Program-made: the position numbers and the translations under genes | Source: Nesterenkonia sphaerica | GTDB lineage: Bacteria > Actinomycetota > Actinomycetes > Actinomycetales > Micrococcaceae | Reading direction: 5' to 3' | DNA: 64,000 nucleotides | Assembly (NCBI RefSeq): GCF_005771565.1 | Contig: NZ_VAWA01000005.1 | Coordinates: forward strand, 62,001-126,000 | Part shown: piece after piece, positions 38,472 through 45,960 of the stretch | How the letters are laid out: each line of letters begins with the position of its first letter | Position numbering within the stretch: the first letter of the stretch is position 1 | Notes under the pieces: model-generated | The model's database searches: none | What the model was told of the DNA's origin: nothing | The model's input: the letters and a program-made list of their open reading frames with translations, nothing else

Positions 38472-39149
38472 GTGCTGCTGCTTTCCATCGACTCCTCCGC
38501 CGGGGCCTCGGCCGCGCTGACCCGCCGCGGAGAAATCCTGCAGCAGTGGCGTACAGAAGAGACGAACTCCCATGCTGAAGTGCTGACCCCTGCTGTCCAG
38601 CGGATGCTCGAGGCCGCCGGCGTCTCCGGGACGGATCTCGACGGCGTCGCGGTGGGGGTGGGTCCCGGACCCTTCACCGGGCTCCGGGTGGGACTGGCCT
38701 TGGCCCATGCCCTGGCTGAGGCGTGGTCGAAGCCGCTGCACGGGATCTGCAGTTTGGACTCGGTGGCTCTGCGCGCGACCGACGCCGGGGTCGAGGGTGA
38801 GTTTCTGGTAGCTACCGACGCCCGCCGCCGCGAGGTCTATTGGGCCCACTATGTCAGCGACGAGGCCGGTTCGCGGCTGGTGAAGGGCCCCTTTGTGTCC
38901 CCAGCAGCTGAATTGCCCCCACTGCCTGTGGTGGGCGCCGGGCTGCAGCTCTACCCGGAGGCACTTCATCCGGCGAAGGTGGACCAGGACCCCTCGGGGT
39001 GGACGCCCGATGCTGTTGAATTGGGCCAGCTGGCTGCCGCGGCCCTGGCCGGGGAGATCCACGGCGTCCTGTGCCAGGCGCGCCCGTTGTATCTGCGCGA
39101 CTCAGATGCCAAAGTGCCCGAGCAGATGCGGCAGGGAGCGCCCAGATGA
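38472..39149 (+). CDS. tsaB: tRNA t6A biosynthesis protein TsaB
   Basis: TsaB is the non-catalytic partner that dimerises with TsaD. The 225-residue product starts with GTG (LLLSIDSSAGASAALTRRG), contains NSHAEVLTPAVQRML and GVGPGPFTGLRVGLALA, the ASKHA-fold signatures of the family. TACCAT at 38460-38465 lies 12 bases before the GTG, suggesting a leaderless mRNA. It is separated from rimI by 156 bases with tandem and inverted repeats. Confidence 0.93.
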   Translation: MLLLSIDSSAGASAALTRRGEILQQWRTEETNSHAEVLTPAVQRMLEAAGVSGTDLDGVAVGVGPGPFTGLRVGLALAHALAEAWSKPLHGICSLDSVALRATDAGVEGEFLVATDARRREVYWAHYVSDEAGSRLVKGPFVSPAAELPPLPVVGAGLQLYPEALHPAKVDQDPSGWTPDAVELGQLAAAALAGEIHGVLCQARPLYLRDSDAKVPEQMRQGAPR

Positions 39150-39160
39150 ACCCTCGACCA

Positions 39161-39205
39161 GGGCACTCTCAACCGGGCCACTCTCACCCATGGCACTCTC
39201 AACCC
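39161..39205. repeat. Three imperfect 14-15-bp tandem repeats
   Basis: Units GGGCACTCTCAACC (39161), GGGCCACTCTCACCC (39175) and TGGCACTCTCAACCC (39191) lie directly after tsaB. They precede the palindromic repeat at 39211. Confidence 0.7.
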
Positions 39206-39210
39206 AGAGC

Positions 39211-39271
39211 GCGTCTCGGGATGTGGGAAATGAGCCCAGCAATGGACCCGGTTTCCCACATCCGGAGACGC
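39211..39271. repeat. Imperfect palindrome, copy 2 (inverted relative to copy 1)
   Basis: Arms GCGTCTCGGGATGTGGGAAA (39211-39230) and TTTCCCACATCCGGAGACGC (39252-39271) pair with one mismatch at the same position 8 as in the copy at 22648. The two arms are exchanged, so this copy is the reverse complement of the first. The 21-base loop differs in sequence. Confidence 0.8.
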
Positions 39272-39305
39272 TCTGTGCGAGGCGGCATGCCGGTGGAGGT
39301 GCGGG

Positions 39306-39848
39306 GTGGGCGCTGAGACGTCGATGTCCGCTGTCTCCATCCGGCCGATGACCACCCGTGACATTCCGCAGGTGATCCAGCTGGAGCGGAGGCTGTTCCC
39401 CCACGATGCCTGGCCCGAACGGTTTTTCTACGACGAGCTCGCCCAGGCGGAACCCAGTGTCGCGGCACCGCATGCCACCCGCGCCTACTGGGTGGCCCGA
39501 GAGGACGAGACTCTGTTGGGGTACGCGGGGATGATGTGTGTGCTGCCGCTGGCCGATGTCCAGACCTTGGCGGTGGCACCCGAAGCGCAGGGCAGGGGGC
39601 TGGGGTCCCGGCTGCTGGGCCTGATCGAACAGGAAGCCCGCCGCAGGGCCGCCGAGGACCTGCTTCTGGAAGTCCGCAGCGATAATCCGCGTGCCCAGCA
39701 GCTGTATCTGCGCTGCGGGTTTGAGCAGATCCACCGACGGCGGGAGTACTATCCCGATGGCGGCGACGCTCTCATCATGCGCAAACGACTCATCGCCCCG
39801 CGCCCCACTGTGGGGCCGCTCGGCAGAAAAGGGGGAGAAGACGCGTGA
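39306..39848 (+). CDS. rimI: Ribosomal-protein-alanine N-acetyltransferase-like GNAT
   Basis: RimI-type enzymes acetylate the N-terminus of ribosomal protein S18 or other proteins. The 180-residue product is a GNAT fold with acetyl-CoA loop [15 protein letters not shown] at about residues 92-106, preceded by DVQTLAV, and ends with [18 protein letters not shown] 39306 has a good GGAGGT site five bases upstream; ATG 39324 is an alternative. Its stop overlaps tsaD. The position between tsaB and tsaD is typical in actinobacteria; the actual substrate is not proven. Confidence 0.88.
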   Translation: MGAETSMSAVSIRPMTTRDIPQVIQLERRLFPHDAWPERFFYDELAQAEPSVAAPHATRAYWVAREDETLLGYAGMMCVLPLADVQTLAVAPEAQGRGLGSRLLGLIEQEARRRAAEDLLLEVRSDNPRAQQLYLRCGFEQIHRRREYYPDGGDALIMRKRLIAPRPTVGPLGRKGGEDA

Positions 39849-40918
39849 CTGAACCGCTGGTGCTCGGCATTGAGACCTCTTGCGATGAGACCGGAATCGG
39901 GATTGTCCGGGGAACCCACCTGCTGGCCAACGAGGTGGCCTCTTCCATGGACGAGCATGTCCGCTACGGCGGGGTGATTCCGGAGATCGCCGCCCGCGCC
40001 CACCTGGAAGCGTTCACCCCCACTCTGCGCAGGGCACTGGAGACCGCAGATGTTGAACTCGAGGAGGTCGACGCGATCGCGGTGACCGCCGGACCGGGCC
40101 TTGCCGGAGCGCTCATGGTGGGGCTCTCGGCTGCCAAAGGGCTGGCATTGGCTGCCGGGAAGCCGCTCTACGGCGTGAACCACCTGGTGGCCCACGTGGC
40201 CGTGGCCCTGGCCGACCAGCACGGCAACTCCTCACCGCTGCCGGAGAATACCGCGGCTCTGCTGGTCTCGGGAGGTCACACCGAGATCCTTCGGGTGGGG
40301 TCGCTGGCTGATGATGTCGAACTGATCGGATCCACTATCGACGATGCCGCCGGTGAAGCCTATGACAAGACTGCCCGGCTGCTGGGGCTGGGGTACCCCG
40401 GCGGTCCCGCAATCGACGCCGCCGCGCGGACGGGGGACCCACAGGCTTTTCGGTTTCCCCGCGGGCTGACAATGCCGAAGTTCGAAGGCACGGCGCAGAA
40501 TCCCGGCAAGCACCGGCACAACTGGTCGTTCTCCGGGCTGAAGACTGCCGTAGCTCGGGCCGCAGAACAGTTCACCTCCCAGGGGTTCGCGGTGCCAACT
40601 GCGGATCTGGCGGCCAGTTTCCAAGAGGCGGTGGTGGACGTGCTGACCGCCAAAGCCGTGCGTGCCTGTCAGGAGCAGGGACTGACCAGCATGCTGCTCG
40701 GCGGAGGCGTGGCCGCCAATTCCCGGCTTCGTGAGCTGCTGGCGCAGCGCTGCGGTGCTGCCGGGATCCAGCTGACCGTCCCCCCGGTGCGGCTGTGCAC
40801 TGATAACGGGGCCATGGTTGCGGCGCTGGGTGCCCATCTGGTCAGTGCAGGCGCGCCGCCGTCGTCGTTGGATATCCCTGCCGATTCCAGCCTCCCGGTG
40901 GACCGCATCGTCGTCTGA
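39845..40918 (+). CDS. tsaD: tRNA N6-adenosine threonylcarbamoyltransferase TsaD
   Basis: TsaD transfers the threonylcarbamoyl group to A37 of tRNAs that read ANN codons. The 357-residue product has [14 protein letters not shown] at residues 8-21, the metal-binding HxxxH of His113 and His117 in [25 protein letters not shown], and the C-terminal metal Asp in [11 protein letters not shown]. The GTG start overlaps the rimI stop, so it is coupled. Length is standard. Confidence 0.97.
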   Translation: MTEPLVLGIETSCDETGIGIVRGTHLLANEVASSMDEHVRYGGVIPEIAARAHLEAFTPTLRRALETADVELEEVDAIAVTAGPGLAGALMVGLSAAKGLALAAGKPLYGVNHLVAHVAVALADQHGNSSPLPENTAALLVSGGHTEILRVGSLADDVELIGSTIDDAAGEAYDKTARLLGLGYPGGPAIDAAARTGDPQAFRFPRGLTMPKFEGTAQNPGKHRHNWSFSGLKTAVARAAEQFTSQGFAVPTADLAASFQEAVVDVLTAKAVRACQEQGLTSMLLGGGVAANSRLRELLAQRCGAAGIQLTVPPVRLCTDNGAMVAALGAHLVSAGAPPSSLDIPADSSLPVDRIVV

Positions 40919-40964
40919 GCCTGGGCGCAGTCACTCCCGGCAGCTCGGTCCAGAGCGGGCCATT

Positions 40965-40979
40965 CCCCGGCCGCCGGGG
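40965..40979. terminator. Small hairpin between convergent tsaD and the GCS2 ligase
   Basis: CCCCGG pairs with CCGGGG around a CCG loop in the 64-base convergent gap. No T-run on either side, so termination is only a suggestion. Confidence 0.3.
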
Positions 40980-40982
40980 GTC

Positions 40983-42134
40983 TCAGCCGTTGATGCTGGT
41001 CCGGGTGATGGCCGCAGAGTCCAGCACCACCTGGCGCAGGTCGCCGTCATGGGACTCGGCGACCTTCTTCTGCCGCTGATAGCCGGCGCCGTTGCGCATG
41101 ATGGTCTCCAAGTACCGCAGTTCCTCGGCGCAGCCCAAGTCTCGGGCCACCGGCTCCAGCCGCTCCAGTTCGCGGACCATGGCCTCGGTGACCAGTTCCT
41201 CATCGCCGTGTTCGTTGAGGATGATGATGGCATCGAGTCCGTAGCGCGCCGCCCTCCACTTGTTTTCCTTCACGTACCAGTGCGGCATCGAGGCCACGGA
41301 GCCGCCGGCATCCAGCTGTCGCATCGTGTCCTCCACCAAACATTGAGTGAAGGCGGCGAACGCACCGATCTCCTCCAAGGTGGAGACCCCGTCACAGATC
41401 CGCATTTCCACGGTTCCCAACCGGGGAACCGCCCGGAAGTCCCACCGCACCTCCGTGACGTCGTTGATCACCCCGGTGTGCTCCAGGTCAGCGACGGCTT
41501 TTTCATACCCCGACCATTCGGCGAACTGATATGACTGGCCTGCGGTGGGCAGCTGCTGGAACATCAGCGCCCGGTTGGAGGCGTACCCGGTGTCCTCGCC
41601 GGACCAGAAGGGCGAGGAGGCTGAAAGTGCCTGGAAGTGCGCGTTGTAGTTGCACAGTGCGTTGACCACCGGCATGGCGTATTTCACATCCGGAAGCCCC
41701 ACATGCACATGGATGCCGTAGATGACCATCTGGCGTCCCCACCACTGGGTGCGGCGGATGAGCTCGTTGTAGCGCTCCTTGTCGGTCACAGGTTGCTTGT
41801 TCGGCGGAGCGAACGGGTGCGACCCCTGACAGTAGAGCTCCACGTCAAGCGGCTCGCAGTGCTTCATCACGTTCAGGGCGGTCTGGCGCAGCTGCCCCAC
41901 ACCTTCGGCCACATCGTTGCAGATGTCGGTGACCAGCTCCACGGTGTTCAGCAGCAGCTCCTGCTTGACGTAAGGGTGCTCCTGCTCACGGGCAAGCCCG
42001 GGGTGATCGGCCCGGGTGGCTTCGAGGATGCGCTCAGCGACGCTGCGCAGATCCCCGGTCTGCCGGTCAACCAGCGCCAGCTCCCATTCGATGCCGAGGG
42101 TTGATCGGGAGGAATCGGCAAACTCAAGTCCCAT
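40983..42134 (-). CDS. Carboxylate-amine ligase, glutamate-cysteine ligase 2 (YbdK) family
   Basis: GCS2-family enzymes join glutamate to an amine, classically cysteine. The 383-residue product has the family segments STLGIEWELALVD at the start, EPYVKQ-like HPYVKQELLLNTVELVTD, the QWWGRQMVIYGIHVHVG motif and VRWDFRAVPRLGTVEMRICD. ATG 42134 is preferred because an AGGAG site lies six bases upstream, while ATG 42140 directly abuts that site. In actinobacteria, which mostly use mycothiol rather than glutathione, the true product is uncertain. Confidence 0.88.
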   Translation of the reverse strand: MGLEFADSSRSTLGIEWELALVDRQTGDLRSVAERILEATRADHPGLAREQEHPYVKQELLLNTVELVTDICNDVAEGVGQLRQTALNVMKHCEPLDVELYCQGSHPFAPPNKQPVTDKERYNELIRRTQWWGRQMVIYGIHVHVGLPDVKYAMPVVNALCNYNAHFQALSASSPFWSGEDTGYASNRALMFQQLPTAGQSYQFAEWSGYEKAVADLEHTGVINDVTEVRWDFRAVPRLGTVEMRICDGVSTLEEIGAFAAFTQCLVEDTMRQLDAGGSVASMPHWYVKENKWRAARYGLDAIIILNEHGDEELVTEAMVRELERLEPVARDLGCAEELRYLETIMRNGAGYQRQKKVAESHDGDLRQVVLDSAAITRTSING

Positions 42135-42231
42135 GAGCATCTCCTGTCATCAGCCGTCTGCTCAACGAGCCAACTGTATCCGCACTTTCCTGGAGGGATC
42201 CTCTGTGCAGTCTCTGAGCCGCCTGCGGTTG

Positions 42232-42259
42232 TTGGCGCGGCTGCAGCAGACCGTACGCT
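42232..42259 (+). promoter_or_regulatory. Putative promoter of the NagZ-like gene
   Basis: TTGGCG (42232-42237) and TACGCT (42254-42259) have a 16-base spacer. The ATG at 42267 is 13 bases after the -10 start, so the transcript would be leaderless. Confidence 0.5.
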
Positions 42260-42266
42260 TAAGGGG

Positions 42267-44120
42267 ATGGTGTCTCTCGCGCGCGTTCTCACTCCGGCTG
42301 CTCTGACGGCGGCCCTTTTGCTTTCTTCCTGTGCCGGGGGCGACGACGCCGCCTCGCCTGAGGGCACTGAGCCCGCGCCCGAGGGTGCCGAACTCAGTGA
42401 GGAGGAGATTGCTGCTCAGGAGCAGCAAGAGGACCAGGCACGCTTCGAGGAGGCGGTGGATGCCCAGGAGGCAGCACTGGCGGGTCCGGGGGAGCAGCAC
42501 CGCTCGGAGGCCGCTGATCTGGTCGCTGAGATGACTCCGGCCCAGCGCGCAGGCCAGGTGATCATCGGCGAGTACACCGGCACCGACGTCGACTCTGCCG
42601 CTGAGTTGCTGGAGCAACACCACTTAGCGGGGGTGATCCTGATGGGACACAATATCCCGACCAGCTCCGGGGTGGTGGACATCGAAGCGCTGGAAGCTCA
42701 GATTGACGCGCTGGCCAGTTCCGACCGCGGGACGGAGGAGGGCTCCGGAGATGCTGTGCCACCAATCATCTCCGTGGACCAGGAGGGTGGTCTGGTGACC
42801 CGCGTGGGTGCGCCGCTGCTGGAGTGGCCCACGCCCATGGCCTCCGGTGCGGTCCACCAGGCCAGTGGTGAGCTCTGGAGCGTCGGTCAGCTCCACCGGT
42901 ACATGGCTCAGGATCTCGCGGACTTGGGGTTCACGGTGACGTTCGCGCCCAACGCCGACGTCACGATGGGTCAGGCCGATCCCACCATGGGTTCGCGAAC
43001 ATTTGGCGCAGACCCGGACAGCGTCGGACCGTTGGCCCTGCAAGGTCTGCGCGGATTGGCGGATGCCGGTCTGGCCGGGTCCATCAAGCACTTCCCGGGA
43101 CATGGTTCGGTGACAGAGGACTCGCATGCCACACTGCCGGTGCAGCAGCGCGGACTCAGCGAGCTGCGTCAAAGCGACTGGAAGCCGTTCGCTGAGGTGA
43201 TTGAAGCGGGGGCGCCGATGGTGATGATGGGTCACATTGAGGTCCCCGAGTGGGGGCAGGGGGCGCCCTCGTCACTATCGGCTGCCGCGTACGCAGAGAT
43301 TCGCGACATGGGACACGAGGGCGTCATTGTCACCGACGCGATGAACATGGCGGCCATTGCTGACAGATTCGGTGGCGATCAGGCGGTGGTCGAAGCGCTC
43401 GCGGCCGGCGCCGATCTGATTCTCATGCCGCACTCCTCCCCAGGGGCCCACGGCGCCATCATCGAAGCGGTGGAGTCCGGGGAGCTGGAGGCCGACCGTC
43501 TCAGCGAAGCCGCAGAGCGGGTGGTGGCCCTGGCGCTGTGGCAGCAGGAGCTGATGACCGGGGAGCTGGAAGCGGGACCTGGCGTCTCTGCCGCGGAGCA
43601 GCTGCGCGGCCGGACAGTCTACGGACCACTCGGCAGCGGTGGCGAAACCGAGGAACCCGGTGGCCAGACCGGGGGGGAGGACCGCGAAGACGCTGACGAC
43701 GACGACCCAGCTGTGGCGGGCGACGCTGCGGCCGTGGCAGAGCACGTGGCCGTGCGGGCGATCACCCTGGTCGAGGGGGAGTGTGAGGCGGAACTGGTCA
43801 CTGAGGCCCTGCAGATTCATGGCGGAACTGAGCAGGATCGCCAACGACTGGCAGCCGCTGCGCAGGAGGCGGGGCTGGAGGTGGGATATGGCCCGGTGGT
43901 CACGCTGCTGGGCGGTAGCACGCCCGGTTCAGGCGAGGTAGTGGTCGCCCTGGATCGGCCTGAGCCCCTGGCTGACTCCGCCGGAGGGACCAAACTGGCC
44001 CTCTACGGCCGTACTGCAGAAACCTTTGACGCCCTGGTGGCAGTGCTGACTGGGGCAGAGGCTCCGGGAGCGCTTCCGGTCGAGGTGGGAGAGTACCCGG
44101 TGGGCCACGCCCAATGCTGA
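42267..44120 (+). CDS. Glycoside hydrolase family 3 lipoprotein (NagZ-like beta-N-acetylhexosaminidase)
   Basis: GH3 hexosaminidases release N-acetylglucosamine from cell-wall fragments. The 617-residue product has a lipoprotein signal ending LLLSSC (Cys about residue 22), an acidic coiled segment of about 60 residues, then the barrel domain with PIISVDQEGGLVTRVG, SIKHFPGHGSVTEDSHATLP (His of the catalytic dyad) and VIVTDAMNMAAIADRFGG (Asp nucleophile). A C-terminal region after residue 440 starts with an acidic linker and may be a second domain. Extracellular, membrane-anchored. Confidence 0.9.
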   Translation: MVSLARVLTPAALTAALLLSSCAGGDDAASPEGTEPAPEGAELSEEEIAAQEQQEDQARFEEAVDAQEAALAGPGEQHRSEAADLVAEMTPAQRAGQVIIGEYTGTDVDSAAELLEQHHLAGVILMGHNIPTSSGVVDIEALEAQIDALASSDRGTEEGSGDAVPPIISVDQEGGLVTRVGAPLLEWPTPMASGAVHQASGELWSVGQLHRYMAQDLADLGFTVTFAPNADVTMGQADPTMGSRTFGADPDSVGPLALQGLRGLADAGLAGSIKHFPGHGSVTEDSHATLPVQQRGLSELRQSDWKPFAEVIEAGAPMVMMGHIEVPEWGQGAPSSLSAAAYAEIRDMGHEGVIVTDAMNMAAIADRFGGDQAVVEALAAGADLILMPHSSPGAHGAIIEAVESGELEADRLSEAAERVVALALWQQELMTGELEAGPGVSAAEQLRGRTVYGPLGSGGETEEPGGQTGGEDREDADDDDPAVAGDAAAVAEHVAVRAITLVEGECEAELVTEALQIHGGTEQDRQRLAAAAQEAGLEVGYGPVVTLLGGSTPGSGEVVVALDRPEPLADSAGGTKLALYGRTAETFDALVAVLTGAEAPGALPVEVGEYPVGHAQC

Positions 44121-44145
44121 GCACAGGCTAAGACGAATCATGCAG

Positions 44146-44176
44146 TTGACTCGCAATAAAAATATTGCAATATACT
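44146..44176 (+). promoter_or_regulatory. Promoter with operator in its spacer, upstream of the ArsR gene
   Basis: TTGACT (44146-44151) and TATACT (44171-44176) are near-consensus with a 19-base spacer. The spacer holds inverted repeat GCAAT-N6-ATTGC (44153-44168), and a perfect 12-base palindrome ATATTGCAATAT covers 44162-44173. The AT-rich stretch stands out from its GC-rich surroundings. It is a likely self-regulatory site for the ArsR-type repressor. Confidence 0.65.
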
Positions 44177-44196
44177 TATATGTGTGGTGAAGTGGG

Positions 44197-44529
44197 ATGG
44201 TGAGCGATAAAACCGCGCTTGCCCAGACTGCGCAGCTGTTCAAGGTCCTCGGTCATGAGTCGCGACTCTGGCTCTTGGAGCTCATTGGACAGGAATCACA
44301 AACGGTAGGTGCCCTGGTGGAGGCAACGGGTATGTCGCAGCCACTGGTGTCGCAGCACTTGCGGGTGCTGAAGCAGGCTGGACTGGCTCGGAGCGAGCGC
44401 CGCGGGAAAGAGGTGGAGTATCAGCTAGCGGACCATCACGTGGCGCACGTGATTGCCGATGCCATTGCTCACACGCAGGAGACTGGACCCACCGTGCCGC
44501 AAAGAGCGGCTGAAGGAGCTTCGCGATGA
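44197..44529 (+). CDS. ArsR/SmtB-family repressor with alpha5-type zinc site
   Basis: ArsR/SmtB proteins repress DNA when metal-free or, in a few cases, respond otherwise to metal. The 110-residue product has a winged helix (GALVEATGMSQPLVSQHLRV, residues 38-57). The last helix carries Asp79, His81, His92 and Glu95, an exact DxH-x10-HxxE pattern known from zinc sensors such as SmtB and CzrA. The ELCVCDL-type alpha3 site for arsenic or cadmium is missing. Its stop overlaps the ATG of the His-rich peptide (ATGA). Confidence 0.88.
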   Translation: MVSDKTALAQTAQLFKVLGHESRLWLLELIGQESQTVGALVEATGMSQPLVSQHLRVLKQAGLARSERRGKEVEYQLADHHVAHVIADAIAHTQETGPTVPQRAAEGASR

Positions 44530-44678
44530 ATGACCACAAGACTGCCGAGCACACTCTCGAAGACCACACCCATGGCCCGAACTGCGGCCATGAGGCTGTG
44601 GATCATGAGGGGCATGTGGATTACCTCCACGACGACCACCGCCATGCAGAGCATGGGGATCACTACGACGAGCACTGA
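44526..44678 (+). CDS. Histidine-rich 50-residue peptide, putative metal binder
   Basis: The frame encodes 50 residues, 13 of them histidine, plus many Asp and Glu and one Cys in HTHGPNCGHEAVDHEGH. It has no signal or membrane segment. The ATG overlaps the stop of the ArsR gene, so both are made together. Similar short proteins, sometimes labelled zinc transporter permease, occur in actinobacteria as far as I recall; they are too small to be permeases. A zinc-buffering or metallochaperone role is inference. Confidence 0.75.
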   Translation: MNDHKTAEHTLEDHTHGPNCGHEAVDHEGHVDYLHDDHRHAEHGDHYDEH

Positions 44679-44702
44679 CCCGCCACAGGGTGCTCAGTAG
44701 GT

Positions 44703-44728
44703 GCCGCCAGGGGTCTAGCCTTGGCGGC
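44703..44728. terminator. Hairpin between convergent His-rich gene and rpmJ2
   Basis: GCCGCCA (44703-44709) pairs with TGGCGGC (44722-44728). It overlaps the stop region of rpmJ2 and may act in both directions. No T-run was seen. Confidence 0.35.
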
Positions 44729-44837
44729 CCTTGAACCGCGGGTTCTGCTTGTTGATGACGTATGTCTTGCCGCGCCGGCGCACTACCTGTGAACCGGGCT
44801 GCTTCTTCAATGAGCGCAGCGACTTGCGAACCTTCAT
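44715..44837 (-). CDS. rpmJ2: 50S ribosomal protein L36, cysteine-free (C-) form
   Basis: The 40-residue product reads [20 protein letters not shown] and ends [11 protein letters not shown]. It is an L36 whose zinc cysteines are all replaced, the form that substitutes for zinc-L36 when zinc is scarce, usually under Zur control. ATG 44837 is preceded by a strong TTGGAGGA site; the longer frame upstream has no merit. It is divergent from the CobW-like gene, and the shared 67-base region holds the island's 22-bp motif. The zinc form is at 11007-11120. Confidence 0.93.
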   Translation of the reverse strand: MKVRKSLRSLKKQPGSQVVRRRGKTYVINKQNPRFKGRQG

Positions 44838-44846
44838 TTGTTCCTC

Positions 44847-44868
44847 CAATTGCGAATGAGTAGCATTA
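44847..44868. promoter_or_regulatory. 22-bp shared operator candidate, site A
   Basis: CAATTGCGAATGAGTAGCAT plus TA lies between rpmJ2 and the CobW-like gene. It matches the site at 48249-48270 in 18 of 22 positions. It contains AATG-N5-CATT as an inverted repeat. On the minus strand a TATGCT -10-like hexamer stands directly before it, so a bound protein would block rpmJ2. Confidence 0.6.
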
Positions 44869-44904
44869 GCATAAATCATAAGCGGAAATATGGAGAGGAC
44901 GCTA

Positions 44905-45933
44905 ATGCCTACAGAGGTCACCGCCGTCGTCGGCGCCTGCGGACCCGAGCGCCAACGCTATGCCCGCATGGCAGCTCACCAGCGCGGTGCGTCTGTGGTG
45001 CCTGCCCAGCAGATCGCCGCCAGCGGCTCAGCGGTGGAGGAAGCACTGGATCATCTCTTGAGGGGTCCCGGGACGGGGCGGCTCGTGGTCGAGTATCCGC
45101 TGCACCACCCTGTGCTGCACATCATCGGGGAGCTGACTGACGCTGACGTCCCTACAGAACTGACTGACCTGGTGTGCCTGGTCGACGCCGCGCACCTGCT
45201 GACAGACCTGTCCTCAGCCGAGCAGCTGCCCCTGGCCAGTGACCAGGACTGCGGCCACTCCTCCGTCTACGCCTCGAGAGCAGAGCTGATTGTCACTCAG
45301 ATCGAGTACGCCTCCCTGGTGGTGTTGGTCAATACGGACTCGCTGCGGGCACATCAGCTGAACCGACTTCTTACGCTTATCAGCTGCCTGGCGCCCAAGG
45401 CTGATATTGACATGGTCGACTCCTCCGGTCACCAGGCCCGGCGCCGGGACCGGGGCAGCTTCACGATGGAGCAGACCCACGCCGGGTGGGTGAGTCTGCT
45501 CAACGGAGACTTCGCTCCGCGGTTCCACGATTCTGCCGTGACGGCCCTGCGCTACGAACAGATGCGCCCCTTTCATCCGGGCCGTCTTGACGACCTGATG
45601 ATGCGCTGGAGGGAGGCCACGGCTGGCGGAGCGCTGCTGCGTTCGGCGGGCTTCTGCCATCTGGCGACGCGGCCCCACATCACGGGGCATTGGAACCAAG
45701 TCGGAACGCACGCAGCTCTGTTTCCCGCCGCTTTCGACCACCAATTGAGTCCCGAGGATGAACCTCTGGCTTTCGGGCAGGATCTGGCGCTCATTGGGGT
45801 CGGTTTTCGGGCTGAGCAGCTGATCCGAGAGCTCGACGACGCGGCGCTGACAGATCAGGAGCTGCTGGGCGGCCCCGCACTCTGGGCCACCTTTCCGGAT
45901 CCTTTCCCGGAATGGCGCACCGCAGACCACTGA
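44905..45933 (+). CDS. CobW/COG0523-like protein with degenerate GTPase motifs
   Basis: COG0523 proteins are usually GTP-driven metallochaperones, several of them for zinc. The 342-residue product keeps the family layout: N-terminal Rossmann-like part ([16 protein letters not shown]), a [10 protein letters not shown] strand, [17 protein letters not shown] where the switch and NKxD-like elements should be, and the C-terminal domain with [12 protein letters not shown] and [13 protein letters not shown]. The P-loop has GACGPERQ instead of GxxGxGKT, and no CxCC motif is present. It may therefore not hydrolyse GTP. ATG 44905 follows a TGGAGAGG site. Confidence 0.82.
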   Translation: MPTEVTAVVGACGPERQRYARMAAHQRGASVVPAQQIAASGSAVEEALDHLLRGPGTGRLVVEYPLHHPVLHIIGELTDADVPTELTDLVCLVDAAHLLTDLSSAEQLPLASDQDCGHSSVYASRAELIVTQIEYASLVVLVNTDSLRAHQLNRLLTLISCLAPKADIDMVDSSGHQARRRDRGSFTMEQTHAGWVSLLNGDFAPRFHDSAVTALRYEQMRPFHPGRLDDLMMRWREATAGGALLRSAGFCHLATRPHITGHWNQVGTHAALFPAAFDHQLSPEDEPLAFGQDLALIGVGFRAEQLIRELDDAALTDQELLGGPALWATFPDPFPEWRTADH

Positions 45934-45960
45934 GCTGCGGTCCCGACTTTTGGGGCGGCC

